Source: Prosthecobacter vanneervenii (GTDB taxonomy: Bacteria; Verrucomicrobiota; Verrucomicrobiia; Verrucomicrobiales; Verrucomicrobiaceae). From it: a stretch of DNA of 64,000 bases. Shown here piece after piece: positions 16,541 through 24,888 of the stretch. The DNA lies in contig NZ_JACHIG010000001.1 in assembly GCF_014203095.1 (NCBI RefSeq), positions 186,001-250,000 of the forward strand, in the 5' to 3' direction. Positions within the stretch are counted from its first letter, which is position 1, and every line of letters begins with the position of its first letter. A program made the translations under genes and the position numbers. The notes beneath the pieces are model-generated. The model searched no databases. It had not been told where the DNA came from and saw only the letters and a list, made by a program, of their open reading frames with translations.

Positions 16541-16789
16541 TCACCTGATGAATTTGCTTCGTTCGATCTTCCGGCTCTCCATCTCCCTGCTGCCCATTTC
16601 CATGGCTGCCGCCTCCCGCTCATGCGGAGTCAGGGAGTTCAGGTAGCCACGTGGATTGATGTTTCTCAGATCCGACATGTTCACGGGCTTGGACAGGTAA
16701 GTCTTGTCGGAGGAGCAGTGGGTCAAGGCACCGGAGGCAGTGATCAGCACGAGCATCCCGAAAATGCATGGACGGGGCAATGGCTTCAT
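16541..16789 (-). CDS. small exported hypothetical protein
   Basis: This 82-residue protein has an N-terminal hydrophobic segment (IFGMLVLITASGALTHC) after Lys/Arg/Pro-rich residues. The Cys at the end suggests a lipoprotein, but ALTHC is a poor lipobox. The mature part is short, charged and Met/Glu-rich (TPHEREAAAMEMGSREMESRKIERSK). No family is recognised. It is divergent from the Cys-cluster lipoprotein gene 195 bp away and convergent with the FAH gene. Confidence 0.55.
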   Translation of the reverse strand: MKPLPRPCIFGMLVLITASGALTHCSSDKTYLSKPVNMSDLRNINPRGYLNSLTPHEREAAAMEMGSREMESRKIERSKFIR

Positions 16790-16984
16790 GGCGGCGGGTG
16801 GTGTGTAGCATCGGCAGAAACGAGATCGGCCCGGACTTCTTGCTTCGGCTGTTTCCCGTTATTCGGTGCGGGAATCGAGCGTTTCATGCCGCGATGGATC
16901 GAGCGGACATCGAATGGGTGTGGACGTCTTGGTTTGAATAAAAAGTCTAAGCCAGCGTCTGAAAATGCTGTGCCCCTCCCGACC

Positions 16985-17773
16985 ATGAAGCCTGCGGCTC
17001 TGCATTCCACGTTTGTCCTTTTCCTGCTCTCTTTCTGGCTCAGCAGCTGCCGGTCCGACCCCACGCTCTCGGTCACCAGCAGTCTGCCAAAGCAGGGGCT
17101 GCGGGGGCGGACGCTGGCGGTGGGCGGGCTCACGGCACCGGGGGTGAATGTTTACCCCGGGCAGACGGAGGAGAGCATCATCCTGATGAATGCAGAGGAG
17201 GAGATGCAGCGGCGGCTCAGGCGCTCGCGCGTGCTCAGCATGGCGGCGGTGCAGCAGGCGGTGGGCTCTGCGCCCACAAGGTTCAGCTCGGGCGTGCCCA
17301 TCGTCCTCGGCAGCAAGCTCAGCCCCGGATTCATCCGCAAGGTGCAGGCCCGGGGCATCGACTACCTGCTGTGGATCGATCTTCGGGACAACTTCGTGGA
17401 GCAGGACTCGCGGCAAAACAGCTTCATCAAAACCGCCAGCTCCAGCTGCTGCTGTGGAAAGGTGAACGGCAAAACCTGCCGCACAGGGGCCTGCGCCAGC
17501 GGGTGTGGCAGCTCCTGCCGCAGCAGCTCCAGAGTGGTGGAGAATGTACTGAGCGCGGTGGCCCGGCGCACCGTGGCCGCCAGCTACTCGCTGCTGGACA
17601 CCGCCACCGGCCATGTGACCTGGCAGGCGGAGTCCATGCTGACAAAAAGCAGCATCCACTCCAACAGCTCCACCACAGGCACTCCGCTGATGCCCGTCAT
17701 GCCGCTGCCACCCACGGAATCCGAGATCATGAAACGCATGACCAGCGCCGCGCTGAAAAAGCTGCCGCAGTAG
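16985..17773 (+). CDS. lipoprotein with a dense cysteine cluster
   Basis: The ATG at 16985 gives 262 residues beginning with a lipoprotein signal (FVLFLLSFWLSSC, lipobox LSSC). The N-terminal half, with the strand-like GRTLAVGGL and a helical EEEMQRRLRRSRVLSMAAVQQAV, resembles the layout of periplasmic nucleotide-fold lipoproteins such as CsgG-type proteins; this is only a shape resemblance. Around residues 155-178 there is an unusual Cys-rich loop: CCCGK, then CRTGACASGCGSSC. The C-terminal part (AASYSLLDTATGHVTWQAES) again looks like a CsgG-type strand. The frame is open 363 bp further upstream, but the signal sequence fixes this start. Confidence 0.65.
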   Translation: MKPAALHSTFVLFLLSFWLSSCRSDPTLSVTSSLPKQGLRGRTLAVGGLTAPGVNVYPGQTEESIILMNAEEEMQRRLRRSRVLSMAAVQQAVGSAPTRFSSGVPIVLGSKLSPGFIRKVQARGIDYLLWIDLRDNFVEQDSRQNSFIKTASSSCCCGKVNGKTCRTGACASGCGSSCRSSSRVVENVLSAVARRTVAASYSLLDTATGHVTWQAESMLTKSSIHSNSSTTGTPLMPVMPLPPTESEIMKRMTSAALKKLPQ

Positions 17774-17861
17774 GCGGGGCGGAGGAGAGTGGCGGAGTCA
17801 TCCACACCACACGCAACCGTGCTGGACGAGGCCGCATTTCTCTCTAGACACTCCGCCATCC

Positions 17862-19445
17862 ATGACACTCACCGGACACCACCTCATTGCCGGCCGCGAG
17901 GCTGCTCCCCACGGCCATTTCTTCCACGCCTTCAATCCCACCACCGGCGCGCAGCTGGAGCCCGTCTTTGGCGACGCCACCCATGCCGAGGCCGATGAAG
18001 CCCTGCAGGCCGCAGACGCCGCCTTTGACGCCCTGCGCACCGCCACGCCTGAGACACGCGCCAAGCTGCTGGACACCATCGCCGAAGAGATCACCGCCCT
18101 CGGAGACGCGCTGCTGGAGCGCGCCCATGCCGAGTGCGCGCTGCCCATGGCACGCCTGACCGGCGAGCGCGGACGCGCCATCGGCCAGCTCAAGCTCTTC
18201 GCCGCCCTGATCCGCGAAGGCTCCTGGGCGCAGCCCAGCGTGGACCACGCCATACCGGACCGCCAGCCGCTGCCAAAGCCAGACGTGCGCCGCGTGCTGC
18301 TGCCCATCGGCCCTGTGGTGGTGTTTGGCGCGTCCAATTTCCCCTTCGCCATCGGCGTCATCGGCACGGACACCGTCTGCGCCCTGGCCTCCGGCTGCCC
18401 GGTGGTGGTGAAAGGCCACCCCGCACACCCCGGCACCTGCGAGATGCTCTCCCGCGCCGTGCTGGCCGCACTGCACAAGGTGGGCCTGCCTGCAGGCTGC
18501 TTCTCCCTCGTGCACGGAAAGGGCAATGACATCGGCACCACGCTGACGAAGCACCCGCTGACCCAGGCCGTGGCCTTCACCGGCTCCCTGCGCGGTGGCC
18601 GTGCGCTCATGGACGTGGCTGCAGCCCGCGCACACCCCATCCCCGTGTATGCGGAAATGGGCTCCGTGAACCCCGTGTATGTGCTCCCCGGTGCGCTCAA
18701 GGAGCGTGCCGCCAAGATCGCCGAGGCCTACATCGGCTCCGTGACCATGGGCGTGGGCCAGTTCTGCACCAATCCCGCCGTGGTGCTCGGCCTCAAGAGC
18801 GACGGGCTCAAGGAGTTCATCAGCAGCGCCTCCTCCTTTGCCGCCAAGGTGGCACCCCAGACCATGCTGCATCGTGGTATCTGCGAAGCTTACGACGCAG
18901 GCACCGCCGTGTGGCAGACGATTGACGGCCTGGAGCTGGCTGGACAATCCGAAGCCCCCGCCAGCGAGGAGGCCTCTCAGGCAGCCTGCCGCATCTTCAC
19001 CACCACCATCGACGTGCTGGAGTCCAACGCCGAGCTGCGCCGCGAGGTCTTCGGCCCCTGCTCCATCATCACCGAATGCGCCACGCTGGACGACATGCTG
19101 CGCTACACCGCCGGACTGGAAGGCCAGCTGACCGCCACCATCCAAGGCACCGAGCAGGACCTGCGAGACTACGCCCCGCTCATCCGCGCGCTGGAGCGCA
19201 AGGTGGGCCGCATCATCTTCAATGGATTCCCCACCGGCATCGAGGTCTGTCCCTCCATGCACCACGGCGGCCCGTACCCTGCCGCCAGCCACAGCTTCTT
19301 CACCAGCATCGGCACCGGCAGCATCTACCGCTTTGTCCGCCCCGTGTGCTACCAGGGCTTCCCCGAAGAAGCGCTTCCTGAGCTCATCAAGGATGCCAAT
19401 CCCCGTGGTGCCATGCGCATCGTGGATGGTGTGCTGACGCGGTAA
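17862..19445 (+). CDS. 2,5-dioxovalerate (alpha-ketoglutarate semialdehyde) dehydrogenase
   Basis: This is a 527-residue aldehyde dehydrogenase. The opening (GHHLIAGRE), VFGASNFPFAIGV at the cofactor site, the catalytic Glu in AEMGSVNPV and the catalytic Cys302 in GQFCTNP are characteristic of the NADP-preferring alpha-ketoglutarate semialdehyde dehydrogenase branch. It oxidises 2,5-dioxopentanoate to 2-oxoglutarate, the last step of non-phosphorylative pentose, glucarate and hydroxyproline pathways. Together with the FAH-family dehydratase upstream it would complete a Weimberg-like route. The korAB genes 5.5 kb downstream could use 2-oxoglutarate, although a functional link is inference. Confidence 0.9.
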   Translation: MTLTGHHLIAGREAAPHGHFFHAFNPTTGAQLEPVFGDATHAEADEALQAADAAFDALRTATPETRAKLLDTIAEEITALGDALLERAHAECALPMARLTGERGRAIGQLKLFAALIREGSWAQPSVDHAIPDRQPLPKPDVRRVLLPIGPVVVFGASNFPFAIGVIGTDTVCALASGCPVVVKGHPAHPGTCEMLSRAVLAALHKVGLPAGCFSLVHGKGNDIGTTLTKHPLTQAVAFTGSLRGGRALMDVAAARAHPIPVYAEMGSVNPVYVLPGALKERAAKIAEAYIGSVTMGVGQFCTNPAVVLGLKSDGLKEFISSASSFAAKVAPQTMLHRGICEAYDAGTAVWQTIDGLELAGQSEAPASEEASQAACRIFTTTIDVLESNAELRREVFGPCSIITECATLDDMLRYTAGLEGQLTATIQGTEQDLRDYAPLIRALERKVGRIIFNGFPTGIEVCPSMHHGGPYPAASHSFFTSIGTGSIYRFVRPVCYQGFPEEALPELIKDANPRGAMRIVDGVLTR

Positions 19446-19529
19446 CGAAGAGGCGGCTACGCGCTGTTGAAAGTTTCAGGTTGTCCCCCGAGCAGGCGCG
19501 GCTCGGGGCATTGCTGATGTGTGCCGCTC

Positions 19530-19732
19530 ATTTGGAGTGCGGTCGCGGAGCGAGGCACGAGCGCAGCTACCGCTTTCGCAGGCATGATGTCGTGTCATAG
19601 CGCATACTCTCCGGACACAACACCTCTCTGGGCACACGCCAGTACGAAGGGGTTACGCCTGCCTGGAGCCGTTCGAAAGCGGTAGCTCCGATGCAGGCCT
19701 GCGCCTTGCATCTGCGCGACCGCACTCCAAAG
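19530..19732. repeat. REPIN-like intergenic repeat, copy 2
   Basis: About 200 bp with inverted ends TTTGGAGTGCGGTCGCG (left) and CGCGACCGCACTCCAAA (right), and inner arms AGCTACCGCTTTCG and CGAAAGCGGTAGCT. The right arm contains a nested inverted repeat, GATGCA...TGCATC. The spacer differs from that of copy 1 (11368-11572), while the arms are nearly identical. It lies downstream of the dehydrogenase and ends 32 bp before the stop of the minus-strand AAA ATPase gene. Confidence 0.75.
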
Positions 19733-19763
19733 ATGCTGCGCATCGGCACCGATTTGCCGCCTC

Positions 19764-21206
19764 CTACCGCTCCTTCTTCGTATTCGACGGCGCGTTGAGG
19801 AATTTGCGCATGTCGTTGAAGATGCTGTCGGGGTTGTCCGGGGTGTTGTGGGCGTGGGTGCGCACACCGTCAAACCACTCCTGGGTGGTGGGCGTGTGGG
19901 CTTTGGCCACGGCCAGCAGCAACTCCTCGGTGATGGGCACCGGGTGGCCGGTGTGGATGGCGGCGGAGAGCGCCAGCTCGGCGGCACGGTCAAACACCCA
20001 CTTGAGGTCAGCACCAGAGAAGCCGTTCGTAGCCTCGATCAGCTCGGCGGTGTCAAATTCGGCGATGGGCTTGTCCTTGGCAAGCAGCTCGATGATCTGC
20101 GCGCGGGCAGGGGCATCTGGCGGCGGCACAAAGATGGCCTGGTCAAAACGGCCGGGACGGCGGAAGGCGGGGTCCAGCGCCCAGGGCTGGTTCGTGGCAC
20201 CGATCACCAGCACGCGCTGGTTGTCGCTGCGGATGCCGTCCATCTCGTGCAGGAACTGGTTCACCAGATTGCGCATCTGGCTCTCGCGGATCTGGCGGCG
20301 GTCCATGGCCAGGGAGTCGATGTCGTCAAACACCAGCACGCAAGGCGCATTGGCGCGGGCGGTTTCAAAGATCTGGTGCAGGTTCCGCTCGGTGCTGCCA
20401 AAGTAGGGGTCAAAGATCTCGTGCAGACCCACGGAGAGGTAGTTGCACGGCACCTCGCCAGCCACGGCGCGCAGGATCAGCGTCTTGCCACAGCCGGGCG
20501 GTCCGTAGATGAGGATGCCTCCGCCGGTCTTGCGGCCATAGGCCTTGTAGAGATCGGGGAACTGCAGCGGGTAGGTGATCTTAAGGCGGATTTCCTCCTT
20601 GAGCTCCTCCATGCCGCCCACATCGGCAAAGGTCACATTGCCGCGTTCGGGGTCGCCTGGGGCGTAAAAGGTCTCGGGACGCCAGTCATAGGGCGGATCG
20701 TCAAAAGGAGGCTCAAAAAACTCGTCGGGGTCTCCCGGGCCGGTGCTGGCGGTCTGCTCCTGGCCGGTGGGCTCGGGGGCGGGAGCCGGGGCGGTCTTGC
20801 GGGCATCGCGGGCGGTACGGCCCAGCTCGCGCTCCAGCGCGGGATCGCTCATGGTACCGTCGATCTGGGCGGCGCGGTCAAAGTGTTCGATGGCCTTGGC
20901 GCGGTCGCCTTCGCTGAGGTACACGCGGCTCAGCAGCAGGTGGGCCTGGGCATTGGTCGGCTCCAGCAGGATCACACGCTCGGCACGCACAGCCGCGCCG
21001 GAGGTGTCGCCTTCCAGAAAGAGCACCCGGGCGATGCCCAGCAGCGCATCTGTTTGATCCGGGGCCAGCTCCAGAGCGCGGGAGAAAACCTCGCGCGCTT
21101 CGTCCAGATGCAGCTCTTCCAAGCAGGCACGACCATAGAGCAGCAGCAGCGAAAGGTTGTTCGGAGACTGTGTCAGCGCGTCGCGGAGGGCGGAGGAGGT
21201 TGGCAT
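19764..21206 (-). CDS. TPR-AAA+ ATPase
   Basis: From the ATG at 21206 the protein has 480 residues. Residues 1-120 form about three TPR units (LLLLYGRACLEELHLDEAREVFSRALELAPD and two similar units). A Pro/Ala linker follows. Residues about 195-440 are a FtsH/Cdc48-type AAA domain: VTFADVGGMEELKEEI, Walker A GPPGCGKT at 235-242, Walker B LVFDDID with D294-D295, sensor 1 GATN, and the arginine-finger region AFRRPGRFDQ. The second acidic residue of Walker B is Asp where Glu is normal, so hydrolysis may be slow or altered. No protease domain is present. Substrate unknown; the TPRs suggest a protein-remodelling role. Confidence 0.8.
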   Translation of the reverse strand: MPTSSALRDALTQSPNNLSLLLLYGRACLEELHLDEAREVFSRALELAPDQTDALLGIARVLFLEGDTSGAAVRAERVILLEPTNAQAHLLLSRVYLSEGDRAKAIEHFDRAAQIDGTMSDPALERELGRTARDARKTAPAPAPEPTGQEQTASTGPGDPDEFFEPPFDDPPYDWRPETFYAPGDPERGNVTFADVGGMEELKEEIRLKITYPLQFPDLYKAYGRKTGGGILIYGPPGCGKTLILRAVAGEVPCNYLSVGLHEIFDPYFGSTERNLHQIFETARANAPCVLVFDDIDSLAMDRRQIRESQMRNLVNQFLHEMDGIRSDNQRVLVIGATNQPWALDPAFRRPGRFDQAIFVPPPDAPARAQIIELLAKDKPIAEFDTAELIEATNGFSGADLKWVFDRAAELALSAAIHTGHPVPITEELLLAVAKAHTPTTQEWFDGVRTHAHNTPDNPDSIFNDMRKFLNAPSNTKKER

Positions 21207-21392
21207 GGATGTAAAGTTAGACCGCCAGGGGGCCGGTCTGCTGAGATTTAATACGAGTGCACCAAGCGTGCCGCCAATGATTTCTTGATGCAACTAGCAG
21301 CATGGCAGCGTGTGGCGCTGCATGGCTTGGAGGCAGATGGAAACTTGATGTTTCGCCTGTGACAAAGCATCTTACGCGGGGTTTGTCCCTGC

Positions 21393-22043
21393 ATGCCGAT
21401 GAAAGCCTGTCTTTGCCTGATGATGATGCTGCTAGCGGGGGTGCTCTCCGGGGCGGAGCCTGCATCGGCTCAGGACCCGCTGCTTTCTCCTACGCTGGCG
21501 CTCTGCCTGCGACCACTACGGCTGGCGGATGAGCCGGAGATGAATCATGCGGTGGAGACGGTCAAGAGGCTCACCTCATTCTCCCAAACGCAGACTGGCA
21601 ATGGCCGCAAGGCCGTGGATGCGCTCATCACCATTTTCAAGGATCTCTTTCTCAAGGAACAGGAATACGCCAGCGCGCATCAGGCCTTCATCACTGCCAA
21701 TCGACAAGCCCTGGCCAAAGAGCTTCAGGCTGAGCAGGCCGAAAGTCCCAGTGGTTCCCTTTCAGGCCCCAATCCACGACTGGGCGGCATCTTGCGCAAG
21801 GAAGCCGCAGACATCCGTACCAAGTCCACCAAGCTGCGCGATGCCGCGCTGGCGATGCTGAAGGAGAAGATCACCGCCTACAACGTCTCTGTGAGTTATT
21901 TCCAGAACCAAGGGTACAACGAAGTGGTCGTCGTTCTGGCCAATTCGATCTATGCCGTGGTGGACCGCCAGATGCCCAGCTTTGACTTCAAGCCCACCGT
22001 CACGCGCGCCTGGCTGCGGCAGCAGCGGGCCTCCTCCTCGTGA
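21393..22043 (+). CDS. secreted hypothetical protein, helical
   Basis: This is a 216-residue protein with a signal peptide (LCLMMMLLAGVLSGAEPASAQ). Starts at 21393 or at 21399 (two residues shorter) are equally plausible. The mature part is predicted to be nearly all helix, with charged heptad-like segments (KAVDALITIFKDLFLKEQEYASAHQAF; KEAADIRTKSTKLRDAALAMLKEKI). It has no catalytic motif and its family is not recognised. It is divergent from the AAA ATPase gene and convergent with deaD, whose terminator lies just beyond its stop. Confidence 0.65.
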   Translation: MPMKACLCLMMMLLAGVLSGAEPASAQDPLLSPTLALCLRPLRLADEPEMNHAVETVKRLTSFSQTQTGNGRKAVDALITIFKDLFLKEQEYASAHQAFITANRQALAKELQAEQAESPSGSLSGPNPRLGGILRKEAADIRTKSTKLRDAALAMLKEKITAYNVSVSYFQNQGYNEVVVVLANSIYAVVDRQMPSFDFKPTVTRAWLRQQRASSS

Positions 22044-22068
22044 TGGGCGGAAAGCATCGCGAGGGGTG

Positions 22069-22102
22069 AAAACAAAAAGACCGTCCGGGCTGCGGACGGT
22101 CT
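22069..22102 (-). terminator. rho-independent terminator of deaD
   Basis: AGACCGTCCG (22078-22087), loop GGCTG, CGGACGGTCT (22093-22102): a perfect 10-bp stem. On the minus strand it is followed by a T-rich tail (complement of AAAACAAAAA, 22069-22078). It lies 49 bp after the deaD stop. Confidence 0.85.
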
Positions 22103-22150
22103 CATGGTGAAAACTTGGGGTTTTAGTTCAGCCGGAGGCAGGGCTGCGGG

Positions 22151-24544
22151 CTACCACTTCTTTTTGAAGCCGCCACCACCACCGCCGAAGCGGTTGCCAC
22201 CGAAGGGGCGCTTGGGAGGGCCGCCGTAGCCGCCACCGCCAAAACCACCACCGCCGCCTCTGTCGGCATCTTCACGGCGTGGGCCGCCCTCATCGCCGCC
22301 GTAGCCGGGGCTGGGGCCTTCGCCTTCGCGGTTCTGCCATGGCTTGCTGCCAAAGCCGCCCTTCTTGAAGCCACCGCCGAAGCCGGGCTTTTTGAATCCG
22401 CCGCCTTGGCCGCCGTAGCCTTTGAAGCCACCGCCACCACCACCGCCGAATCCGCCTTTGTTGAAGCCACCTTTGTTGAAGCCGCCGCCAAAGCCGGGCT
22501 TCTTGAAGCCGCCACCGGCACCACCGCCGAAGCGCTTGGGGCGGATGCCGCTGGTGTCGTCAGGACGGTCGGCGTGGTCCATGCGGACATCACGGCCGCG
22601 CAGCTGCGCACCGCGCACGCCTTCCAGCACGGCTTCCACGGAGTCGTCCGGGACTTCGACAAAGCTGCATTTCTCCAACACGTCGATGGCGCCAATACTG
22701 CCGGGGCGGAGGTCCTGGATGGTGTTGTAAAGCATGCCGGCGATGTCCTGCGGGCGCACCTGATCCATGCCGCCCACATTGATGAAGAGGCGCACCATGC
22801 CGGAGCGCGGGCCTTTCTGCACCCAGCTGGTCTGCTTCTTGGGCAGGGGGCGCTCGTCTGCAGCGTCTTCGTGGTCGGAGTCGTACTCGTTGTCAAATCG
22901 GGCCGGAGTCATGCGCGGTGCCGGGGCAGGGGAGGCGGCCTGGGGGTTCACCGGGCCGGAGTCTTCCTCTTCCGCAGGAGCGGCGGATGCCGCAGGGGCT
23001 TCTGCAGACGGTGCAGGAGCGGACTCGGTGCTCTCAGCGCCTGCGGCAGGGACCTCAGCGGCGGAGGCAGCTTCTGCCACCAAAGCGGGGGCGGCAGCTT
23101 CTGCCACCAAAGCGGGGGCGGCTTCGGCCTGCGGTGCAGGGGTGGCAGCTGGGGCCGGTGCCGGTTTTGGGGCGGGCGCAGCAGCCTGCGGGCGCGGCTT
23201 GGGCTCAAATTTCTTTCCAGCGCGATCTTCCACTATCTGCTCGGTTTCACGCACCTGATCCTTCATGAGGAGGTCCATCAGCGCGCTGGCGATCTCCGTG
23301 GGGGAGAAGCCGATGTCCAGCAGGCGCTGGATGCTGTGCTCGTGGTTGGTGTAGCTGGCGCCTTCCAGCACGGCCTTCACCTTCTCAAAAGTCTTGTCCA
23401 CGCGGGTGGCTTCGAGCTCCTCCTGCGAGGGCACTCGGGCGCGCTCCACGCGGATGTTGATGAAGCGCTGGATGCGCTGCATGAGGTAGATTTCACGGCC
23501 TGCCACGAGGCTCACGGCCTTGCCACTGCGTCCGGCACGGCCGGTGCGGCCGATGCGGTGAACGTAGTCTTCCGCATCGTAGGGCAGCTCCAGATTGACG
23601 ATGAGGTCGATGTCATTCACGTCCAGGCCACGGGCGGCTACGTCGGTGGCCACGAGGACCTCCACGTTGCCATTGCGGAAGTTGCGCATCACGCGCTCGC
23701 GCATGGTTTGGTTGATGTCGCCATGCAGGCGGTCGGCGGCGTAGCCACGGGCCACGAGGGCGTCGGTGGCGTCGTCCACAGCGCGCTTGGTATTGGCAAA
23801 CACGATCGTCAGGCGCGGGGCCTCGATGTCGATCACGCGGCAGAGGACCTCCAGCTTGGAGCGGCCCTGTACTTCGTAGTAGCGCTGCTCGATGGTCGGG
23901 GTGGTCAGCGCCTTCTGCTGGATGGTGATGGTGGCGGCGTTGCGCGTGTAGTTTTCCACCAGACGGCGGATGCGCGGCTCAAAGGTGGCGGAGAAGAAGA
24001 TAGTCTGGCGCTCCTTAGGTACGGCGGCCATCAGGCGGTCGATGTCGTCGCTGAAGCCCATGTCCAGCATCTCATCGGCTTCGTCAAAGACGAGGGCCTT
24101 GAGGGCGTCGAACTTGATGAGTCCGCGCTCCATGAAGTCGAGGATACGGCCCGGGGTGCCCACCACGATCTGGGAGCCGCTCTGCAGCGCGCGGATCTGG
24201 CGGTCATAGGAGGCGCCGCCGTACACAGGGGTGGCGCGCACGCCTTCCTTGAAGGAGGCCAGCTTGTGGATCTCAGCGCACACCTGCATGGCCAGCTCGC
24301 GTGTGGGGCAGAGGATGAGGGCCTGCACCTGGCGCAGAGAGCCGTCCACGCCCTGCACCACCGGGATGCCAAAGGCCATGGTCTTGCCGGAACCGGTCTG
24401 GCTCTGGCCCACCACATCGCGGCCGGTCAGCGCCACGGGAATGGCCTGGGCCTGGATGGGAGAGGGCTGCTCAAAGCCGAGGGATTTGACGGCTTCAAGA
24501 AGCTCAGGGGAAATTCCCAGTTCAGGGAAGGTGTGTGTACTCAT
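22151..24544 (-). CDS. deaD: DEAD-box ATP-dependent RNA helicase DeaD
   Basis: This 797-residue protein has a complete helicase core at residues 1-370: Q motif FEQPSPIQAQAIP, motif I SQTGSGKT, DEAD in LVFDEADEMLDMGF, SAT in FFSATF, and HRIGRTGRAGRSG. After a DeaD-type helical region comes an Ala/Pro-rich linker containing a 27-bp DNA duplication. A DbpA-type RNA-binding domain follows (RLFINVGGMDQVRPQDIAGMLYN...SFVEVPDDSVEAVLEGV). The tail of more than 100 residues is Gly/Phe/Lys-rich and likely disordered. DeaD proteins act in ribosome assembly and mRNA decay, often after cold shock. A GGTGTCA-N3-TGACACC palindrome sits 70 bp before the start. Confidence 0.9.
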   Translation of the reverse strand: MSTHTFPELGISPELLEAVKSLGFEQPSPIQAQAIPVALTGRDVVGQSQTGSGKTMAFGIPVVQGVDGSLRQVQALILCPTRELAMQVCAEIHKLASFKEGVRATPVYGGASYDRQIRALQSGSQIVVGTPGRILDFMERGLIKFDALKALVFDEADEMLDMGFSDDIDRLMAAVPKERQTIFFSATFEPRIRRLVENYTRNAATITIQQKALTTPTIEQRYYEVQGRSKLEVLCRVIDIEAPRLTIVFANTKRAVDDATDALVARGYAADRLHGDINQTMRERVMRNFRNGNVEVLVATDVAARGLDVNDIDLIVNLELPYDAEDYVHRIGRTGRAGRSGKAVSLVAGREIYLMQRIQRFINIRVERARVPSQEELEATRVDKTFEKVKAVLEGASYTNHEHSIQRLLDIGFSPTEIASALMDLLMKDQVRETEQIVEDRAGKKFEPKPRPQAAAPAPKPAPAPAATPAPQAEAAPALVAEAAAPALVAEAASAAEVPAAGAESTESAPAPSAEAPAASAAPAEEEDSGPVNPQAASPAPAPRMTPARFDNEYDSDHEDAADERPLPKKQTSWVQKGPRSGMVRLFINVGGMDQVRPQDIAGMLYNTIQDLRPGSIGAIDVLEKCSFVEVPDDSVEAVLEGVRGAQLRGRDVRMDHADRPDDTSGIRPKRFGGGAGGGFKKPGFGGGFNKGGFNKGGFGGGGGGGFKGYGGQGGGFKKPGFGGGFKKGGFGSKPWQNREGEGPSPGYGGDEGGPRREDADRGGGGGFGGGGYGGPPKRPFGGNRFGGGGGGFKKKW
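23066..23119. repeat. exact 27-bp tandem duplication inside deaD
   Basis: Two identical 27-bp units, 23066-23092 and 23093-23119, encode repeated APALVAEAA-like residues in the disordered linker of DeaD. Exact identity points to a recent slippage event that stays in frame. Confidence 0.9.
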
Positions 24545-24613
24545 AAAACGAAACTAACGGACTCACGAGCGGTCGGATTCGACTGTTAACAATGCTCGCC
24601 CCAGAATTTGAGG

Positions 24614-24630
24614 GGTGTCACATTGACACC
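24614..24630. promoter_or_regulatory. palindrome upstream of deaD
   Basis: GGTGTCA-CAT-TGACACC is a perfect inverted repeat with a 3-bp centre, 70 bp upstream of the deaD start and 259 bp upstream of korA. It could be an operator or the stem of a 5' leader hairpin. The rest of the 344-bp gap 24545-24888 shows no gene. It also has GGAGAG/CTCTCC pairing around an A-rich stretch near 24776-24801. Confidence 0.4.
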
Positions 24631-24888
24631 GAAAAGGGAGATAGCAAGGTGTTTGATCTTGGGGGCAGGCCTTGGGTGGCTCCCTAGGCGCGCAGCCAGG
24701 GGCACGGATGAAGAGTGATCGAAGGTGCGAAAACACTGCCAAAACTACCCTTATGACCTGCGGCTGTGTTCACGGAGAGAGCAGAAAAAAGCCACTCTCC
24801 AGCATGGACGGCGGCAAAACATCCCCTAGAATGCGCGTTTTCACCCAGCCAACCAACCTGCGGGCGATACCTCGCCTGCGTACCCGTC

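Noticed and set aside
22406-24589. Very long open frame on the plus strand opposite deaD
   Set aside because: It is a by-product of G+C-rich codon use and the Gly-rich tail of DeaD. The translation has no domain and has His/Val/Gly-biased composition. The same applies to the long antisense frames at 24919-26709, 19848-21251, 59803-61257 and 17844-19292.
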